From NCBI GenBank assembly GCA_024364735.1, contig JAGFNQ010001179.1:1-64000 (forward strand): DNA of 64,000 bases, written 5' to 3'. The notes under the pieces are model-generated. The model was not told the DNA's origin. It did no database searches and saw only the letters and a program-made list of their open reading frames with translations. Below, piece by piece: positions 20,916 through 33,900 of the stretch. Both the position numbers and the translations under genes were made by a program. The DNA is from Boesenbergia rotunda (taxonomy: Eukaryota > Streptophyta > Magnoliopsida > Zingiberales > Zingiberaceae). Positions within the stretch are counted from its first letter, which is position 1. Every line of letters starts with the position of its first letter.

Positions 20916-21348
20916 TGTTAGGATCGATTCCTACGCTAGAGGGGGGGGTGAATAGAGTTTCTCGAACCCCTTTCTTGTACCTGGGTTGTTAGTTGCACAG
21001 TGGAAACAATAATAAAGAAAACAAACAACGCTAACAAAGAGGATTTACTTGGTATCCACCCCGGCCGGGTGACTAATCCAAGAATCCGTCGGTGGATCAC
21101 TCCCCGGATAACTTCCGGCTAGCTCTTGTCGCTCCTTGTGGGTGGAGAAACCTCACCACAACACCTTGAGAACCTCTAAGCACAAAGACTACTGTTTGGC
21201 CCTTAACCAAGACCAAACTCGTCCCTCGGATATGTCCACCATGTGTGATTCTCCAAGTCCTGCAAACTCAATCACACATATCAAACATAACATAACACTC
21301 TAACCTTAAACATATTTACACACACACATCAAAACCATGATCTTCTAA
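20916..21348 (-). repeat. Truncated Sirevirus LTR, minus strand
   Basis: Begins TGTTAGGATCGATTCC and then a G-run and GTGAATAGAG, which is the reverse complement of a Sirevirus LTR end. The other end is not a clean terminus and grades into gag sequence near 21349. It separates the RT fragment from a gag fragment on the same strand; protease and integrase are missing between them. Confidence 0.65.
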
Positions 21349-21765
21349 TCATTTAAGGGCAGATTGCCTCAACACCTTCGGTACTTCTTGACCTACAACC
21401 CTAACTTTGTTGACTCTATACACCTTGTTCTTGGTTAAATCATTCTTCTCTCCTTTAAATGGTCTCTCCTTGCCATTTTTGGCCTTCCCCTTGCCAAAGT
21501 CATATGACATCCTTACATATGATTTCTTAATAGCATTTGATCTACTAGGTTGGTATCCTAGACCCGGTCTATCATTGTCGGGGTTTTGACTATCCAACAA
21601 CATGCCTAAACCCTTAGATCCACTAGTGAATTTTTTTAGGATTTTCTCTAATTTATCAAGCCTTGCCCTCAAGGGTTGGTTTTCCCTTTCTAGGTTCTTA
21701 ACCATAGCCTCACCATGTCCATTTTGGACATTTCTAGACCTACCAATTTTGTCTAGGCATGTGTC
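21349..21765 (-). pseudogene. gag: Copia gag C-terminal fragment, minus strand
   Basis: The minus strand encodes a coiled-coil segment followed by KKFTSGSKGLGMLLDSQ and a GLGYQPSRS region, which is the gag C-terminus seen in B and C. It is cut at 21765 by the insertion of element C. Probably part of the same old minus-strand element as the RT fragment. Confidence 0.75.
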
Positions 21766-22995
21766 TATTGGTGCCGGAAGAACCAAAGTCGAACCTATGT
21801 TTTGATAATGGCAAAGGGTTCAGAAGTTAAGATTTGGTTGTGATCTAACAAACTTATTAAGTGTGCAGGAAAGTCCTAGGTACACTAGGCACGAAGTCCT
21901 GGTTCGTTGAATTGGGCACTAAGTCCTGGCCGCGAGCTAGGCAACTAAGTCCTGACATAAGGATGGACAATAAGACCTGGTGAGTAAAGCTGGGCACTAT
22001 GACTTGGTCGAGGACTGGGGACCGAAGACCTAGTGAGTGAAGCTGGGCAAAAGTCCAACCGGAGGAGCCGGTTGGCAAAAAGGTAAATTCTTTTGAGAGG
22101 AGTAGGTGAGGACGCGTTCCCCGTAGGAGGGAACATTAGGCGTCGGTTCGACCTAGGGTTCCATTTGGGAAACCCAAAGTCAGAACCAAGACAGCTTAGG
22201 CTGTAAATAATGTTTAATATATCATGCATATTTGCTTCTTGTGTTTGGAACTAACCCTGGTTGCAGGAAACAAAGGGACGGTGTTTCTGCAGCTCAGGCG
22301 CCTCATTGGAAGGAGGCGTCTCACTGGGCTAGGCGCCTGTGTGGATATAGGTGCCCCAGTACAAGGCCAAACCAAGCCATCGAAGCAAACTGCCACGGAA
22401 GCCTTTGGACCAAGTCAAGCTAGGCGCCTGTGTTAACACAGGCGCCCTAGTCAGCTCAGGCGCCCCAGTTGAAGGGATATGCGCTGGCCGAGTCTGCGGA
22501 TTGGAGTTCTCGCAGAAGAGGCCACGTGTCAGGCGCCCCCTTCAACATAGGCGCCCCAACGACCAGTATAAATAGGGGTTCAGCCCCAAGGCTTTAGAAC
22601 AACTCGAACATCTCACTCTCAACACATTCGTTCAAGCGCTACGCTCCGACACGCTCCGCACTCGCGATTCAGGCGCCGACGATGACCAGCTGCTCCGAAC
22701 ATCCAACCACTCCGGTCGTCGGTAAAAGTTTATTTTCGTAAAGTGTTGTAATTTCATTTTCAATTCTATATTTTGTACTCCAACTTGTAAACATTTTTAT
22801 GAATATAGAATTGCCCATCGTAAACGGTCAAGGATCGTGACCTTGGAGTAGGAGCCAACTGCGACTCCGAACCAAGTAAAAAGAAAGATTGTTAGCGATT
22901 GTTTTTGTGTTTTCCGCTGCGTAATTTCTCTTAATCATTCGAAAATTTTAAGATCGATATTCACCCCCCCTCTATCGATTTACTCTGATCCAACA
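21766..22995 (+). repeat. Element C 5' LTR (1230 bp)
   Basis: Starts TATTGGTGCCGG (first dinucleotide changed from TG, as the 3' copy reads TGTTGGTGCCGG) and ends TGATCCAACA. It contains hairpin-like units (21883-22050), the CCAACCGG..CCGGTTGG stem-loop at 22055-22075, GGCGCC pairs (22288-22555) and TATAAATAG at 22567. Confidence 0.9.
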
Positions 22996-22997
22996 TG

Positions 22998-23009
22998 TGG
23001 TATCAGAGC
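22998..23009 (+). other. Element C primer binding site
   Basis: TGGTATCAGAGC, two bases after the 5' LTR end. Confidence 0.92.
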
Positions 23010-23221
23010 AGGTGGCTCAAACTTGGTGTAACTACCAGTTTGAGATGTTTTTTTTCGGATTTTTGAATTTTTAAAATTATTTTTTTCGTTCGATTTTCTC
23101 GCTAATCGAGGTTGGTACAACACCACTCGATTTTTTTTATTATTAATATTTCTTCCTGCACTACTAATCCAAGACTCAGTCTTGGAACAAGTTTTCTTTT
23201 CTTCTTTTTCAGTTAAAACCA

Positions 23222-24863
23222 ATGGCCATGCAAGAGGGATACAACACCACCAGACCTCCGCTTTTCAGTGGAGAAGATTTCTCCTACTGGAAAAGCAGGA
23301 TGGAAGTCCACCTGAAAACTCAGGTGGATATGTGGATAATTATCCAGTCTGGGTTGAAAATTCCTAAAAATGCACAAGGAGTTGTGCAACATTATACCGA
23401 GTGGGACGACCCACTAAAGAAAAAGATCGAGGTGACACGAAGGCAACCCAAACTCTGCAATGAGGCCTAACAAAAGAGGAGCTGAATCGGGTAGGACCCT
23501 TCAACAACGCAAAGGAGCTTTGGAACAAGCTAATCGAGCAGCATGAAGGCACTTCCGACACGAGGATCAGCAAAAGAGATCTATTGCTTAACAGACTCTA
23601 TACAATCAAAATGCATAACGGCGAGCCTGCAGCCCAATTCCACGCCAGAATCCAGGAGCTAATGAACATGCTGCACACGATAGGTCACAAGGTTGAAAAC
23701 GTGACCTGATAAGGTATACGTTAAATTCTTTTCCTAAAACTCACTGTGGGCATCTATGGTGGATGCCTATAAAGTTTCTAGGAATTTATCTGAAATTATG
23801 TTAGACGAGCTTTTTTTTTGAATTAGAACTACACGAACAAACTAACACTACCTTGATCGAGAAAGGTATAGCTTTTGTTGTAGGAAAAGCTCCCAAAAAG
23901 AAGCCTCAACCAGGACCCGAGTCTGACTCAGACTCAGAATCAGAAGATAGTGAAGGGGATTGACCCAAATTGGTTCGGCTAGCTCGGGATTACTACAAAG
24001 AACTAAAATACCAAACGAGCAAGAAGAAATCAAGCCGAAGAAAGGAAGATCCAGCAGAACCTTCAACAAGCTCGATGAGCAAGCCCAACGTTACCTGCTA
24101 CGAATGCAATAAAAAGGGACACTTCAAGTCAGAGTGCCCCAATCTGAAGGAAACGAAGAAGGCGCGAAGAAAGAAGGCTCTCCAAGCCACCTGGGATGAA
24201 TCCTCTTCCGAAGAAGAAGAAGAAGTCCCGCACGCGAATCTCCTCCCCCTAACCGCCTCGGAAGACATCAACTCCGGATTAGAATCGGAACCAGACGATG
24301 GAAGACTCACAATCTCGGAGAACGGGCAAATCATTGTAAGAGGTTACTCGGAATATGAACTGTCTAAATTAATCTCTTATTTGTCTCGTAACTTAGCAAA
24401 ATCCAAAATCCGTGTTGAGTCCCTCCGACAGGAAGTAAAACGCCTGAAAGAGGAAGCCGACTCGAGATCCTTGACGAGCAAATTCATGAAGGAAACTCAA
24501 CTCAAGTCCAAAAGCTTGAGGAAGAGAATTCTTCCTTGAAAACTCAAGTCAAGGAGCTCAGAGTAGCCTTAGAATGGTTCACTTCGGGTTCCAAGGGTCT
24601 TGGCATGATCCTTGGAAAGCAGAAGTCCATTCTTAACCGATCCGGATTAGGCTATCGAACTAAGTTGAGATAACGATCATATTACTCTGTATTGAACCAA
24701 TCTAGAACCCAAGTCCAAGCATGGGTCCCTAAGCTGTGTTTAAATAAATCGGCTGGACCAAACCAGTATTGGATCCCCAAGGACAAGATTCACATCTTGC
24801 CTAACCCTTTTCGAGGCTTTAGTCCAGGGGGAGCCAATACAAAAACCATTTTTATAAGTAGAT
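23222..24863 (+). pseudogene. gag: Element C gag, several frame breaks
   Basis: Starts MAMQEGYNTTRPPLF, as in B. The frame is lost near 23435 by one missing base, and further shifts and stops follow up to about 23830. UGA followed by C at 23961-23963 occupies the same site as in B. The segment 23964-24539 is open and carries the zinc knuckle CYECNKKGHFKSEC and the acidic SSSEEEEE run. Another shift lies near 24480, after which the GSKGLGMILG and YWIPKDKIHIL segments are readable to the stop near 24863. Confidence 0.88.
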
Positions 24864-25545
24864 GATCTATTACTTAATTGCTTGCCTGATTGTTTATTTT
24901 TTTAATTTTTTTTATCATGCTTATATTTAGGACTTGTTAGATTAAGGACAAAAGATTTAATTAAAATTTGAACAACATAGTATTGGGTGGAGGTGATATG
25001 ATAGTACGTTAGGGAAACCCTTCTAATAAGGTCAAGTATATCCTACTTGGTCTGTTTAGTCTGGTGGAACTAGGCAAAGCTACCGATCCAAGACCCAAAC
25101 TAGTTAGACCAAAATTTTTCAAGAAGTAACTTGAAGATGAATTTTCAGTAAAATACTTTGTCAAGGAAAGGGTTGTTGCTCCAATAAGGCTACGACCAAA
25201 GAAGGCCTTGTGCCTCGCCAAGACCTAGAAGCTGATTACTGAAAATCAAATTCAAATTACTATTTGTTAAATTTGAATCTAACACAAATTTCAATTAATC
25301 TTAGATTCAATACATTTTTCAAACTCAATAAACTTAAACTTTATAAAATTTTCAAAATCAATTCAATGTCTTTAAAATTAACCATGTTTTTCAAGATTAA
25401 AATCTTTATTTTTGAAAACCAGTCTCACAAAACCCATAAGGTTAACGTGATTGATAACACTAGACTGGGAGAGACAGACTAGGTTGTGAAAGTCAATTTA
25501 AGCTATCCCTAACTCTAATTGGATCCAAATCAATAAATACATTAT
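24864..25545 (+). other. Element C spacer between gag and pol
   Basis: No protein-coding frame is supported over nearly 700 bases. The left part is shared with B. It ends with ATTATTGTAG, an acceptor-like sequence, right where the pol frame opens. In A and F gag and pol are separated only by one UAG, so this spacer is a difference between the two Sirevirus groups. Confidence 0.6.
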
Positions 25546-28500
25546 TGTAGGAACATAAAGATTTGGACCAATGGATGTTGGATAGTGGATGCTCCAGACA
25601 CATGACTGGAGACAAATTGAAATTCACCAAAATCAAGTTCAAGAACTTAGGCTCAGTAGCATTTGGCAACAATGCTACACTCAAAGTCATTGGGTCAGGT
25701 AACATTGAACTCAAGTCTGATTTTGTGATTAAGAAAGTACTCTTGGTTGAAAATTTTAAGTTCAATTTGCTTAGTATAAGTCAACTATGTGATACTGGAT
25801 ACATAGTTACATTCACCAACTCTGACTGCCTGATTAGAAACCTCCAAGACTCAGAAGTTATGCTTAAGGGTACTAGGAAAAACAACGTTTATACTATTAA
25901 TTTACCTTTAGTACCAAAATGCTTCTTGACTCAATTAGAAGAATCTAACCTCTGGCATAGGAGATTAGGTCACACTCATGTCAAACTAATTTCTAAAATT
26001 ACTCAACTTGGTTTAATTAAAGGTATACCAAAAATTATGGATTTTGAAAACACAATCTGTAATTTATGTAAACAAGGTAAACAAACTAAGTCTACTCATA
26101 AACCAATTCAATCAGACTTAACCCAAACCACACTTAAGCTCCTGCACCTTGACCTATTTGATTCACACGGAGCCAAGTCGCTAAGCGGGAATCGGTACTG
26201 CTTAGTAATTATAGATGATTACTCTAGGTACACCTGGGTTAGGTTCCTGAAAGCTAAGGATGAAACCTTAAATCTATTTATTGACTTATGCAAAATAATT
26301 GAAAACCAAAATGATACTAAGATTAAGAGACTTAGGAGTGATCACGGTGGAGAATTTGAAAATCAAAGGTTTGAGGAAGTCTACAAAATCAATGGGTATA
26401 TACATGAGTTTTTCTGTCCTAGAACCCCCCAACAAAATGGGATAGTGGAGTGAAAAAATAGAACCCTTCAGGAAGCCGCTAGAACCATGTTGAATGAATT
26501 TAACCTAGCTAACCAATTTTGGGCAGAAGCGGTAAGTACGACATGCTACATCCAAAACAGGGTTCTAATTAACAAAAGACATAAAAAACCCCTTATGAAC
26601 TATATTATCATAGACTGCCTAACCTACACTACCTAAGAGTGTTTGGGTGCAAAGTCCATATCTTGAACACTAAGGACTACCTAGGTAAGTTTCAATCCAA
26701 GTCAACCCCAGGGATCTTCTTAGGATATTCAACAACTAGTAGGGCCTATAGGGTTTATAATAAACAAACTGACAAAATTGAAGAAACTACTAACTTAATT
26801 TTTGATGAGGAAATTGAACCAAAAACTGATAATCAAAACTTGAACCAATCAACTATTGATTAGGAAGACAGTGAACCAACAATTGAACCATCAATTGAAC
26901 CACTAATTAAACCTCTAAATGAACTAACTCTTGACCAACTACTGAGGTCTCAACTGAACCGGCCCAAGTAGTTGAACCAAACACTGAACCGAACCATCCA
27001 GGCGGATCTGAGGCTGAACCTAGTACTAGAAGAACCAAGATACCCAAACTCAGTCACCCTTTTGATCAAATTATGGGTAATCCAACCTTAAGAGTCAGAA
27101 CTAGGTCTTCCTATAGAAATCTTAGTCAAATCACATTAATTTCAAAAATTGAACCTAAGACTATAGAGGAACCCTTACTTGACCCTGATTGGATTATAGT
27201 TATGCAAGAGGAGTTAGCCCAATTTGAAAGAAACCAAGTCGGGGAACTAATACGTAAACCTGAGGGTAAATCTGTTATAGATACTAGGTGGGTGTTTAGA
27301 AACAAATTAAATGATCAAGGGGAAATAGTTAGAAATAAAGTCCTCTTAGTAGCTAAAGGGTTTAGTCAGGTCAAAGGGTTAGACTATGATGAAACCTATG
27401 CCCAGTAGCCAGACTTGAGTCAATTAGAATGTTGTTAGCCTTTGCAACCCATACAGGGTTCAAGCTTTATACCAAATGGATCTTAAGTCTGCCTTTTTAA
27501 ATGGGTTTATCAAATAAAAAGTTTATGTAGGACAACCCCCAGGATTTGAGGACCTAGAAAAACCTGAGTATGTTTTTAAACTTAGAAAAATACTTTATGG
27601 GTTGAAACAAGTACCTAGGGCATGGTATGAACGTTTATCAACTTATCTAATTTCTAAGGAATTTAACCAAGGTCAAATTGACTCCACCCTTTGTTAAAAC
27701 CTTAGAAAATGATATTTTTATTGCCCAAATTTATGTTGATGATATAATTTTTGGATCCACCAACTCTAACTTTCTAAAAGAATTTGTAAAAATAATGAAA
27801 AGTGAATTCGAAATGAGCTTGGTAGGTAAGCTCAACTTTTTCTTAGGATTACAAATTAAACATACTAGAGATGGTAATTATGTTCACCAATTCAAGTATG
27901 CTAAAGACTTAATAAAGAAATTCAAAATGGATAATTCCGAAAGCTTAAGTACTCCTATGGCTACAAATGTCAAAATAGACAATGACCCTGAAGGAAAGCC
28001 TGTAAATCTTAAGCTATGCCGAAGCATGATTGGTAGCCTACTTTACTTGACCGCTAGTAGACCTGATATCTTATTTTCTGTAGGAATGTGTGCTAGGTAT
28101 CAAACTTGTGCTAAGGAATCCCACTTAGCAGCCCTAAAACGAGTACTTAGGTACATTAAGGGTACCCTAAATGTAGAGATTTGGTATCCTAGGACTTTCA
28201 CTTTTGAATTATCAGGATATTCTGACTCTGACTATGCTGGGTGCAAATTAGATAAAAGGTACAAGTGGAAGTTGCCAACTATTAGGACATAGCCTAGTCA
28301 GCTGGTGTAGTAGAAAGCAACACTGTGTAACCTGGTCCACAACAGAAGCAGAATATGTTGCCCTAGGAGAATGTGTAGCACAACTTTTGTGGATGATGCA
28401 CACTCTTAAGGACTTCCAGCTTGACTACACCCAAACCCAAGTCTATATTGATAACATTAGTTCAATCAACTTGACTAAAACCCAATTCAACATTCCCGAA

Positions 28501-28672
28501 CAAAACATATAGAAGTCAAACATCATTTTGTAAGGGATCATGTAGCCAGGGGTGAAATAGTACTTAAACATGTGGACTCAAAATCTAACTTAGCTGATAT
28601 CTTTACCGAACCCTTACCCGAGTCTGAGTTTAGCTCACTAAGAAGGTAGTTAGGGTTGTGCTTAGTAGAATA
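25546..28672 (+). pseudogene. pol: Element C pol: protease, integrase, reverse transcriptase, RNase H
   Basis: Protease begins WMLDSGCSRHMTGD (25572). The integrase zinc finger has HRRLGHTH and CNLCKQGK, and the core has DHGGEF and NGIVE; UGA then replaces the next codon (26451). The integrase C-terminal part resumes at 26639. Reverse transcriptase covers 27073-28292 with IYVDDIIFGS near 27736, and RNase H follows to about 28660 with HCVTWSTTEAEYV. At least five frameshifts or stops are present. All domains are recognisable and in copia order. Confidence 0.9.
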
Positions 28673-30177
28673 GGACTGATCTATATTGTTTTATTAAAAA
28701 TTTTCCTATTTTTCTTAATTTTTTTCAAAAATTAGCAAATTTATCATTTCGTTTATCAAGTTTTTTAAAATTTAAAATGATTTTCCAACTTAGTTTTCTT
28801 TCAAAAACTACCCCTTCAAAACTAGGACTTTTTTTTTGCAAATGGACTTAGCTTAGGCCCATAACCCTAGAACTGCATGCACCTATAGATTTAGAAGCTA
28901 GCATCTCACAAGCACCTTAGGGTACTTTTGAATGATAACCTAGACTGGGTTGAGATGCTTAGGTCTATGCCTTGATTCAAGATGCTTTAAGTCAGTGTAT
29001 CTGTAGTAATTGGGGCAATAAATACAAGTTGAACAATAATCAGGTTAAGTGTCAAGCTTAGAAAATCTAACTTGATTAGATCACTTAACTTGACTAACCC
29101 TAGTGAAAGCTACTGTTTATGACAGTTAGTAAGTAGCTAACAGGGTTAGACAGGACCCGAACAAGATCAGTTTAATTTGGTTTGGTCTAGTTTTTTTAAT
29201 CATTAGAGTTGGTTCAATACAGAATTTCAATTTCTTACTAGCTCTAATTTACTTGCATTAATTGTTATCAGTTTTTTGATATATGGCAAAGGAGGAGAGA
29301 AGCAAAAGGAAGAGGGAATTTTTTTTCTTCAAATTTTCAAATTTCTCAAAATTTCCATCTCTTTTCAAAAAGTAAAGAGTTCTAAGTGCTCAATTTTTAA
29401 GTACTCCAAATTTTATTCTAAAGATTTTTTTTACTTAAAAATGTTTTCAAACATTTCTAAGTATTTTTGAGTGCATTAAAAATGTTTCTCAGTACTTCAA
29501 ATTTCTTTTATAGACTTTTTTAAGTACTTAAAAATATTGCTAAAATTTTCTAAGTAGTTCTTTCAAAATACTTCGAAAAGGTTTCAAAAATTTCTAAGTG
29601 TGTTTTGAAAAATATTTTCTAAAGAAAATTTCTCATAGTAAACAAAATTTGCCTGAGCTAATTTCCTTTCTCTAAAAACTTTTTGGCAAATGGTGCTAAG
29701 TAAAATTTTCCTTAGTAAACAAATTTTGTTTAAAAATAATGGTTAAAGATCTTTTGGTGAAGATGTCTTAAGTAAATTCTTTCTAAGGTTGGAAAATCTT
29801 CCCAAGCTCTCAAAATTGAAACTTTTTAAGGGAAATCAGTTTTCAAAATTTGTTTTGCCTAAGTAAACTTTATAAAGTTGTTGAAACAAAAATTAGGCTT
29901 ACAAAATATTTTCAAAATTGTCTAAGTGCTGAAAAGCTCTGAAGTTTTTTTTAAACCTTTAGTCAAAAACCTAAAAGCTTTTCGCTAAATTTTGAAAAAC
30001 ACATAGCACTTAGAAGGTTTACAAAACCTGCATGACATTAAAAATTTTAGGGGGAGAATGTACAATTCAGGGGGAGATAAATTTCTATTGTTAGATTATT
30101 ATTGTTGTTAGATTGCTATAATATGTTCTTAACTTAACATTTTGAATCATGTTGCCATAAATCAAAAAGGGGGAGAT
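28673..30177 (+). other. Element C 3' non-coding region with polypurine tracts
   Basis: No coding frame. It is A/T-rich. The part near 28830-29290 matches element B downstream of its envelope-like gene. Purine tracts lie near 29287, 30048, 30070 and 30167. The envelope-like gene and its promoter, expected between pol and this region, are absent. Confidence 0.75.
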
Positions 30178-30935
30178 TGTTGGTGCCGGAAGCACCAAAG
30201 TCGAACCTATGTTTTGATAATGACAAAGGGTTCAGAAGTTAAGATTTGGTTGTGATCTAACAAACTTATTAAGTGTGCAGGAAAGTCCTAGGTACACTAG
30301 GCACCAAGTCCTGGCCGGGAGCTGGGCAACTAAGTCCTGATGTAAGGTTGGGCAATAAGACCTGGTGAGTCAAGCATGACACTAAGACCTTGTTAGTGAA
30401 GCTGGGCATTAAGACCTGGTCGAGGACTGGGCATCGAAGACCTGGTGAGTGAAGCTGGGTAAAAGTCCAACCGGAGGAGCCGGTTGGCAAAAAGGTAAAT
30501 TCTCTCGAGAGGAGTAGGTGAGGATGCGTTCCTCGTAGGAGGGAACATTAGGCGTCGGTTCGACCTAGGGTTCCATTTGGGAAACCCAAAGTCAGAACCA
30601 AGACAACTTAGGCTGTAATAATGTTTAATATATCATGTATATTTGCATCTTATGTTTGGAACTAACCCTGGTTGCAGGAAATGAAGGGACGGTGTTTCTG
30701 CAGCTCAGGCGCCTCATTGCAAGGAGGCACCTCACTAGGCTAGGCGCCTGTGTGGATACAGGCGCCCCAGTGCAAGGCCAAACCAAGCCATCGAAGCAAA
30801 TTGCCACGGAAGCCTTTGGACCAAGTCAAGCTAGGCGCCTGTATTAACACAGGCGCCCCAGTCATCTCAGGCGCCCTAGTTGAAGGGATAAACACTAGCC
30901 GAGTCCGCGGATTGGAGTTCTCACAGAAGAGGCCA
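30178..30935 (+). repeat. Element C 3' LTR, first 758 bases
   Basis: Starts TGTTGGTGCCGGAAGCACC after the polypurine tract and follows the 5' LTR, including the stem-loop at 30467-30487 and GGCGCC pairs, until AGAGGCCA, where a gypsy LTR (TGTAACGACCCG) begins. Confidence 0.92.
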
Positions 30936-33900
30936 TGTAACGACCCGTAAAATCCTTTCAATATTTTTCTTAAAAATATTGATCATGCCTATATGGATTC
31001 GTGAGTAATATAGGAATATTAGTATAAACCTTAGCATGATTCCTTATATGGATTAAAAGCTAAGTACTAAGGGACCTTACATGGACTCTTCTAGTACCAT
31101 GGTTATTAGTGGATCTTAGGTAAAATTTAACATAAATAGAAATGGGTTTTAATTAGGAAGATTAGCATGACTCTTGGTGGGCCTTATGTGGGCCTTGCCA
31201 AAAATAAAAGAAAAAGGAATAAAAATAAAGAGCATGCGCCAAGGATTAAACCTTGGACCTAGAGTCTCATCATGCATGTACTAACCAATTCACCTAGCAA
31301 GGGAGTGCTAGTGGAAAAGGAAGAGGATTTTAGTTGAGGCTAAGGGAAGTGAAGAGTCACCATGAGAGGAGACACCATGCCTCTTCACTTGCCCCTACAC
31401 CTAGTATAAAAGAAGTAGATGAGAAGGGAAGAGACACTTGAGTTATTGTTTTCTCTTTTCTTCATCCACCAAGGCTCTTCCTCTCCCTCTCCTTCATCCT
31501 TCTAGCCGAAACCCACAAGGGGTTTTCCCCTTGGAAAAGCTTCACAAGAAGACTTCTTCTTCAAGATCCAAGGGCTTCCTACAATGCTACAAGGACTAGG
31601 GGTGATCTAAGGTCATGAAAGTCTTCATCCTCTTCTCTATTTAAGGTGTAAAACCAAGACAACAAGGGTAAGACTCCCTCACCTGTGGTATAATTGTTTT
31701 GATGTTATCTTTCATGATTTAAGGTTTTGTTGGGCTCTATGTTGAGAAAACCATGCACTAGGGTCCCTACAACTTTCGGCCAAGGAAGTTTATGGGTCTA
31801 GGATGATGTTAAAAAAATCTCATGTATGCTTTCTAATGTTTTCTCATGATAAATAAAGAGTAAATGATGAGTTGTGGAATTTTTGTAGCACCCTAAGACC
31901 CCCCTACAAGTTTCGGCCACTTCCCTATTTCTAGGGTTAGGATTAGATCTAACCCTCCAAGCATGTATATTATGAATCCCTATAATATAATGAATGTTAA
32001 TTGTAAATTTTATGAATGTTTCATGGACTTATTGCTCTTCTAGGGTTTTGGCCAAGGCATGATTTAGGGCTAGAACTTAGGAATTAGATCCAATCCAGGG
32101 TTCTAATGGCTTCTCATGGTATTGTATGTATTGTATTGGATGTTGATTTTGACCTATATGAATTTTTCCATGGACTTGTAGGCCTCTAGGGTTTCAGCCA
32201 AGACCCAATCTAGGGCTAAGAAATTAGGGTTAGCTCCAACTATGGGTTCTAATAGTTTCCTATGGCATTATAGGTAATGTATGGGCTTTTCCTTACTTAT
32301 GGTATCTCACATGTTGCTTGAATAATGAGATATCTCTTCTTCCAATTTTCGGCCAAGCACCTTAACTAGGGTTTGGGATGAGTTAGAGTTTCAAGAATAC
32401 TTGTTTATGGCTTACTATGATGTATATATATGTTCAAGCATGTGGTATGAATTTTATGTTACCAAAAATCCTAACCTTATGTACTATGCTTCATGATTTT
32501 GTATGCTTATGTTAGATACCATGTTTAGTAGGTTTCATTCATGAATGTTTTAAGCCCTATACCATGAACACATGTGTTGTGAAGTAGGCCTCATGTTTTG
32601 TGTAGTATAATGCAAGTTTTAAGTTAAACACCTATGATAGATATATGGTTAAGTAGGCCTATGCATGTTCTATGTCGAATGCCATGAACCTAGGTACTAT
32701 GTATCATGTTCATATGGATCCTAACCATGCATGCTTTTTGATGGATACCATGATTATGTATGTTATGTGATATGTACCATGTATGTAATGCATGCTTACC
32801 TTAGGTATCATGATCATGCAAGCTTTATGAATTAAGATGATGTTTATGCCTTAAGGCATAATTATGTAGGTATGCTATGCTTTATGAATAAAGATGATGA
32901 ATGAAAATGATGTTCATGCCTCTAAGGCATAATGATGTATGCATGACATACCTTATGAATGAAGATGATGAATGATGATGATGTTCATGCCTTTAGGGCA
33001 TAATGATGTTATGCATTAACTATGAATGATGAAATGCTAAGTATGTTTTATGCCATACTTCATGTAATAAGATTATGTTTATGTCTTTAAATATGCTATG
33101 AATGTCCTATGAATGATGAAGCATGTGAAGCTATTTTACTTTATGAATGGGCTTGTACTGTACCGAAGTAAGGGTCCAAGGGATGGGCTCCTGATGTAAG
33201 TCTCGGTGTGGGACTACCGCAGCTGTCCAACAGGGATGGGCTCCTCATAAAAGCCTCAGTTTTTGGGACTACCGCAGCTGTCCTTACTCTAGTAGGTCGA
33301 GATTAGCTATCTCGTATTTACTTAGGGATGCACGCATATGATGTATGTATGTGGTACATGTCAGGGCCCCCATGATGTGATGATTATATTTAATTATTTA
33401 TAAGTATGATTTTCAAATAAGCATCCTTAGGTTATATGCATTTGACTCATGCATCCATTCATGTTATGCATCCATGTTATGTATATTTTATACTCATGTT
33501 AAATGTTTCATATGCTTATGCTTTACGTTAAGAACCATGCCATGTTAAATGTTTCATATGCTTATGTTTTATGTTAAGAACCATGCCATGTTAAATGTTT
33601 CATATGCTTATGTTTTATGTTAAGAACCATGCCATGTTAAATGTTTCATATGCTTATGTTTTATGTCAAGAACCATGCCATGTTAGTATTTCATATGCTT
33701 AGGTTTTATATGAAGAACTTCTTTATGATAAGTAAGTTATATGTTTTATTTTATGAGACGTATGGTTTTGGTGAGTAGGAAAGGGTCTTACTAAGCCTAT
33801 GTGCTATAGTTTTATTTTCTTATACCGCAGATCAAGCAAGAGGATATTAAGAGAAGCGGCAGGAGGGGTAAGAGTGTGTGTGTGGCAGTGACATGGCAAA

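Larger units (their letters stand above)
21766..30935 (+). mobile_element. Element C: Sirevirus with gag and pol, no envelope-like gene, 3' LTR cut
   Basis: The 5' LTR, PBS, gag, a 700-base spacer, pol, a 3' non-coding region with polypurine tracts and the first 758 bases of the 3' LTR are present. LTR motifs and non-coding parts relate it to element B, but here pol is kept and the envelope-like gene is absent. Reading frames are more decayed than in A or B. The rest of the 3' LTR (about 490 bases) is not found after element D. Confidence 0.9.

Noticed and set aside
20916..21348. A complete solo LTR in the old copia relic
   Set aside because: The right end lacks a TG..CA terminus and no duplication of ACCAT is found at a matching place, so it is called a truncated fragment.
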